A stretch of DNA of 64,000 nt, taken from NCBI RefSeq assembly GCF_001854475.1, contig NZ_MNAN01000031.1, forward strand, positions 268,105 to 332,104, read 5' to 3'. The DNA is from Pseudoalteromonas byunsanensis. Lineage in GTDB: Bacteria > Pseudomonadota > Gammaproteobacteria > Enterobacterales > Alteromonadaceae. Within the stretch, counting starts at the first letter, position 1; each line of letters starts with the position of its first letter. The notes under the pieces are model-generated. The model had not been told where the DNA came from. It did not search any database and saw only the letters and a program-made list of their open reading frames with translations. Positions 62,001 through 64,000 of the stretch are shown piece after piece. The position numbers and the translations under genes are program-made.

Positions 62001-63389
62001 TAATTCTCCTGCAAACAACTCTAGATCAAAACGTGTATGTTTTACTTCTCCTTCAATGGCGCTTGCCTCTAAACCAGGTAACGTCAGTTCGCCATAGTCG
62101 TTGTTTTGCAAAGCAAACATCACCTGAAAAATCGGTGAATGACTCATACTGCGCTCAGGTTGCAATTGCTCTACCAACATATCAAAAGGCATATCTTGGT
62201 TAGTAAATGCCTGTAGTGCCGTGTTTTTACTTTGTGCGAGCAGTTCGGTAAACGTCACGTTCTCATCAAGATCGGTTTTAAACACCAGCGTGTTGACAAA
62301 AAAGCCGATCAAGGGCTCTATTTCTCGCTGTGTGCGTCCAGCTATAGGACAACCCATCACCACCTTAGACTCTGAACTCCAACGACCGAGCAATAAAGCA
62401 AAACTACACTGTAACAACATGAACAGCGTGACATCATGCTGCTGACACGATTGCAATAGCTTTTGATACAAAGAGTTATCTATGAACTGTGTATATCCTT
62501 GGCCTGCAAATTCTTGCTGAGCAGGTCGAGGCTTGTCTAAAGGCAAACCATGTGTGGTTGGAATATCACTTAGCTGCTCGGTCCAATACTCTAACTGCGA
62601 TTGTAAGCGCTGCTGCTGAACTTCTGAGCGCTGCCAATGCGTATAATCGCTATATTGCACGGGCAGTGGCGGTAGAGGTGACGACTGGTCATTTACATAC
62701 GCATGATAAAGCTGCACAAATTCGCGTGTTAGAATACCCATAGACCAGCCATCTGAGGCGATGTGATGCACTGTAAATAGCAGTGCACAGTAGTCATCAG
62801 CCAACTGAACTAACGTTAATCGCAGCATTACATCGGATGCTAAATCAAACGGTTTTGAGAACTCATGCATCATCACCTGTTGTAATTGATCCGCTTGCGA
62901 TGTGTCATCCAGTGCACTTAAGTCTATATTGCCGATGCTCAAAGGCTGTACCGGAGTCACTTTCTGGCGAGGTTCACCACCTTCATCAAAGTACACTGTG
63001 CGTAGCACCTCATGACGTGCAACCACCTCATTTAAAGCACGCTGTAACGCCTCGACATGGAGCGTACCGCGCAAATATATTGCGCGTGTCATATTGTATT
63101 GACTGCTAGTTTGCTCTAATTGGTCGATAAACCATAGTCGCTGCTGAGAATAGGACAAACGCGTTTCTTGGCCATGCGGCAACTTGGTGATCACGTTCGT
63201 ATTTGCCGCCGCATTGGCATGTCGAGCATCAGATAGAAAAGAGATCAAGTCATCCTTGTGGTGCTTGATCTTGGCGATTAAATCTTGAGATATCTGCGTA
63301 CTTTTTGATTTTGTCTTTAGTTTTCCATGCTCAACATACGGAAAAATACCGTGTTGATTGAGCTCTTTAACTAGATGTACAACTTGCAT
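56001..63389 (-). CDS. Bimodular nonribosomal peptide synthetase with thioesterase
   Basis: A 2462-residue synthetase. In order: TubC-type docking domain (1-52), C1 (about 75-510, HHIASDG at 208-214), A1 (about 535-1030, TSGSTGLPKG at 684-693), PCP1 (Ser1081 in LGGHSLL), C2 (about 1135-1590, HHxxxDG at 1270-1276), A2 (about 1620-2095), PCP2 (Ser2147) and TE (2203-2462, Ser2276 in GWSFGG, Asp2303, His2430). Both C domains are LCL-like by motif, and no epimerase or methyltransferase is seen. I start at ATG 63389, preceded by CAGGGTGAT; a TTG eight codons upstream is less likely. The docking domain suggests an upstream partner or self-assembly. First gene of the cluster. Confidence 0.95.
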   Translation of the reverse strand: MQVVHLVKELNQHGIFPYVEHGKLKTKSKSTQISQDLIAKIKHHKDDLISFLSDARHANAAANTNVITKLPHGQETRLSYSQQRLWFIDQLEQTSSQYNMTRAIYLRGTLHVEALQRALNEVVARHEVLRTVYFDEGGEPRQKVTPVQPLSIGNIDLSALDDTSQADQLQQVMMHEFSKPFDLASDVMLRLTLVQLADDYCALLFTVHHIASDGWSMGILTREFVQLYHAYVNDQSSPLPPLPVQYSDYTHWQRSEVQQQRLQSQLEYWTEQLSDIPTTHGLPLDKPRPAQQEFAGQGYTQFIDNSLYQKLLQSCQQHDVTLFMLLQCSFALLLGRWSSESKVVMGCPIAGRTQREIEPLIGFFVNTLVFKTDLDENVTFTELLAQSKNTALQAFTNQDMPFDMLVEQLQPERSMSHSPIFQVMFALQNNDYGELTLPGLEASAIEGEVKHTRFDLELFAGELGDQFVMQWNFATSIFEPKTIQALAQSFTVLLESIVQAPQTTIFELPITSADDKATLQQWRAQNQVAHSAFTQGVHHLITQHVQHSADDIALSDAVSQVTYAQLDSYANQFAHALIAQGLQPGDFVGISQQRSVAMIISVLAVLKAGGAYVALDPNYPQERLNYISQDSDIKILICDDLPRWQALQTQLTVLDVSEADYQHYPHTAPNVDINGQNPAYVIYTSGSTGLPKGTVLSHQVLENLVNSQFARYKNIAQKLPTLQYSTLNFDMAIYEIMTALCSGSQLIVVDESTRQSLPDLLEVIVTQQIGCLYLPTAMLVSFCEYVTDQALHLPSLKVLQVAGEALKIYPQVRAFFAQHRHCQLLNLYGPSETHVVTDYLLTGDVKNWPLYPSIGKPIHNANAYVMDSNLAEVPIGCIGELYVSGPCLADKYINRDDLTEERFIRHPENAQQRMYRTGDLVRYVDDGNIEYLGRADEQVKIRGFRVEPQEIEQQLLQTNLLKAAVVTTVELANERHIVAYVTVLDAATDAAMIKAKLKASLPEYLIPSHIQVMEKFALTANGKVDKRALPAPNLGDVMTSEYLAANTPSEQVIQRLWCELLNLNEQQVSCAVSFFDLGGHSLLAMRLSNAMRRELDVDVPVRVLFVHETIKAIAKYIDELDAHGGLSMIKPVGRDQPLPLSFSQQRLWFVDQLNGSSTQYNLPLALELKGALDVTALQQSFSALVARHEVLRTTFEMHDGEAIQCINEPQTVTIEHHDLSAIPDSEQHDAVFEVLHKQIAIDFNLAQSLMIRVSLIHLSEQHHVLLVVMHHIASDGWSLGLVADEITTFYQQWRQQGQCVVTPLALQYADYAAWQRQHLSEGVIIPQLSYWQEQLADIPQVHSLPLDQPRPVKPSYRGDTVSIAYDEELSAAISNLAQQHNVTLFMLLQSVYALVVSRWSNEADIVIGSPIAGRHHHEVEDLLGFFVNTLMFRHKIDGESRFSDVLQQARSTTLNAFAHQDVPFEMLVEQLQPERSISHAPLCQLMFLMQNNRQANWELEGITARPIAGQAQTIKHDLSLSVMETEQGLRLNWSYAKDLFNRQTVERLADSFTALLNDVLVAPYKPVNQLNILGQQAHQQLIKWNDTAQDYALDMTLDAMIAHTAQQAPNAIALQQGALQVSYWQLEQITDRIACYLQHQGIGRGDHVGIYTPRHPFFIVGLLGALKAGAAYVPIEISSTAERIETIHDDAQLKCILTMDSVSAHCPQQHSHLLLLDDCMHENWLDTFIDYQPVESGSNDIAYVCYTSGSTGKPKGVEVSHRGVVDYCQNAMRSYYRGSANLDGSMVITSLAFDITVPALYLPLLNGHCVDFCPQQDALPEFAKMMEKRQSNALIRMTPMHGEALLSLLPEDFVCALSHCFVIGGEAFPIELAQRLARVFPSAQIYNHYGPTETVVGCAMYDVSANLSKLHNALPIGKAMSNTELYVLDSNQAMTPAGVVGELYIGGEGVAKGYLNNPELTGEKFVELNISGAKYTRFYRTGDLVKYDQHGNLWFVGRADNQIKLRGYRIELGEIEQQIAQIPEVSKAVVVAHAEEVDKQLIAFIKPTAGQLDETLIGSIRNQLSVTLPSYMVPEHFINLTEVPLSANGKVNQKALMAQVQVTPREIIEPHTKVQQQLQALWAKVLNKAPSILSIDANFFSSGGHSLLVIKLFSEIRKQFGDVLSVHQLYQHPTIAKQASYLAQAELGHVNEQLVKLKEGTQGQLFMIHPIGGDVACYGQLAQQLALDFDIYAMQHPCYVSEVINQFDSLHTLAQSYLSEIKQVQQTGPYYILGWSFGGLVALTIAQLLESQAEQVRYVGLIDTVVKHNESGWQDFLQAYQQAGYSEHTPNQYLQYLQSQPELCARFDKAYQVQWLAKQWSTDNECRVERVREVVLRNLVSSQSEVACQAVTQLHYYGATQTKTTFPDNNAVFAALSKQNMRDYSVDGDHFSIMQAPQLTPLVAQIATDVAHIHNKPVKKAQ

Positions 63390-63806
63390 TTTATCACCCT
63401 GAATACCCAACAATTTCCTGTTGCTCTGTTATTTTTATAATTAATCGATTGATACAACCTTTTGGGCCTGCAACCTTTAACAGTGCAACCTACCAAGGCC
63501 TACCCAGCTTATGCTCCTTTTACGACAGCGACATATCCTTCTCCTAGTACGTCGGCACTACGGAATATAAGTCGATGTAGTGTCTCCATATTTTGGAAAA
63601 CTGTCACCTGCCATTTCTACTAGGTAAGATGTTGTGGATTCTTGAAATTTAGCGGGAAAAACTTTTTATTAGAGCAAGGTTAAATCATCTAAAATTGCTT
63701 TAACTAATTGATTGGTGGGTTTAAGTTATGAGATGACGGCCAACTTTTCGGCGCAGAAAGTGATGTACATCAAAATAAAAAAAGACGTACCTTGTATTAG
63801 AGGATA
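63390..63806. other. NRPS upstream region
   Basis: About 420 bases with no convincing gene. The NRPS promoter should lie here, read leftward. An imperfect 6-bp dyad CACTAC/GTAGTG at 63556-63582 surrounds an AT-rich minus-strand stretch with TATATT, which could be a -10, but no -35 fits at normal spacing. Confidence 0.4.
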
Positions 63807-63867
63807 AAAGGAACAAGCTGTCACAAACAAGCGCGTTGCGATGTGCAACATGACATCCTGTTCCTTT
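63807..63867 (-). terminator. Nested hairpin, terminator-like on the minus strand
   Basis: Outer arms AAAGGAACA and TGTTCCTTT (9 bp), a symmetric three-base internal loop, TGTCA/TGACA (5 bp), and an inner hairpin GTTGC/GCAAC. On the minus strand it ends in TTCCTTTTATCC. It lies between a possible upstream gene and the NRPS promoter region. Confidence 0.6.
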
Positions 63868-63938
63868 GGATTGAATACCAGCTTCCTTGCCGGTTTTGAC
63901 ATTAACTCATTTTCACTATTAGGTTAGTAAATCTCGTT

Positions 63939-64000
63939 TTACCATTGCATCTCCACTAACTCAGACTGCTCATCAAGCCCAACTAAGTTGTGACTTAGAG
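63939..64000 (-). CDS. Possible 3' end of another minus-strand gene
   Basis: Of the three minus-strand frames at the window edge only one stays open, giving a tail of at least 19 residues that ends GLDEQSELVEMQW before TAA. The terminator-like hairpin 72 bases further on supports a gene ending here. Too short to identify. Confidence 0.35.
   Translation of the reverse strand, partial: LSHNLVGLDEQSELVEMQW

Noticed and set aside
62783..63109. Plus-strand open frames opposite the NRPS, up to about 120 codons
   Set aside because: They mirror conserved condensation and adenylation coding on the other strand and have no Shine-Dalgarno or recognisable domain.

Overview
The window looks like a chromosomal segment of a marine gammaproteobacterium of the Alteromonadales, most likely Pseudoalteromonas or a close relative. 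The evidence is gene order (rsmI-lpoA-yraN-diaA-dolP, sspBA-petCBA-rpsI-rplM, murA-ibaG-mlaBCDEF, kdsD-lptCAB-rpoN-hpf-ptsN-rapZ-npr, tldD-nit-yhdP-rng-maf-mreDCB), the moderate AT richness and the protein sequences. No tRNA, rRNA, insertion sequence, prophage or CRISPR array was seen.

Positions 1-47,100 are mostly core genome. After a cut-off gene of unknown function and a 48-residue secreted-peptide candidate come cell-envelope genes: LpoA and DolP, the Mla phospholipid ABC system, KDO/LPS transport (KdsD, LptCAB), MurA, DegQ/DegS, YhdP and the MreBCD rod complex. Among them are the cytochrome bc1 operon, ribosomal proteins L13/S9, sigma-54 with the nitrogen PTS and RapZ, an MgtE magnesium channel, the TldD/PmbA protease pair and a short BLUF blue-light receptor. 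Oddities inside the core include a 15-bp inverted repeat that covers the degQ start codon, an intrinsic-terminator-like hairpin inside the first codons of ptsN, and the absence of kdsC, whose usual place holds a tightly coupled 36-codon ORF. A PEGA/SUMF1-type protein lies beside mreB.

Positions 47,259-63,389 are accessory and form one minus-strand biosynthetic gene cluster. A 2462-residue nonribosomal peptide synthetase (TubC-type docking domain, C-A-PCP-C-A-PCP-TE) is followed by an MFS exporter, a JmjC/cupin-type oxygenase, a serine hydrolase of the beta-lactamase fold with a C-terminal membrane region (the architecture of prodrug-activating peptidases such as ClbP), and a MacAB-like trio of adaptor, ATPase and duplicated FtsX permease. 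A strong terminator ends the cluster. The gene set suggests a small peptide that is synthesised, perhaps hydroxylated, exported to the periplasm by the MFS protein, trimmed there by the hydrolase and pumped out by the ABC system. This sequence of events is inference. The last 600 bases hold the NRPS upstream region, a nested terminator-like hairpin and the possible 3' end of another minus-strand gene.
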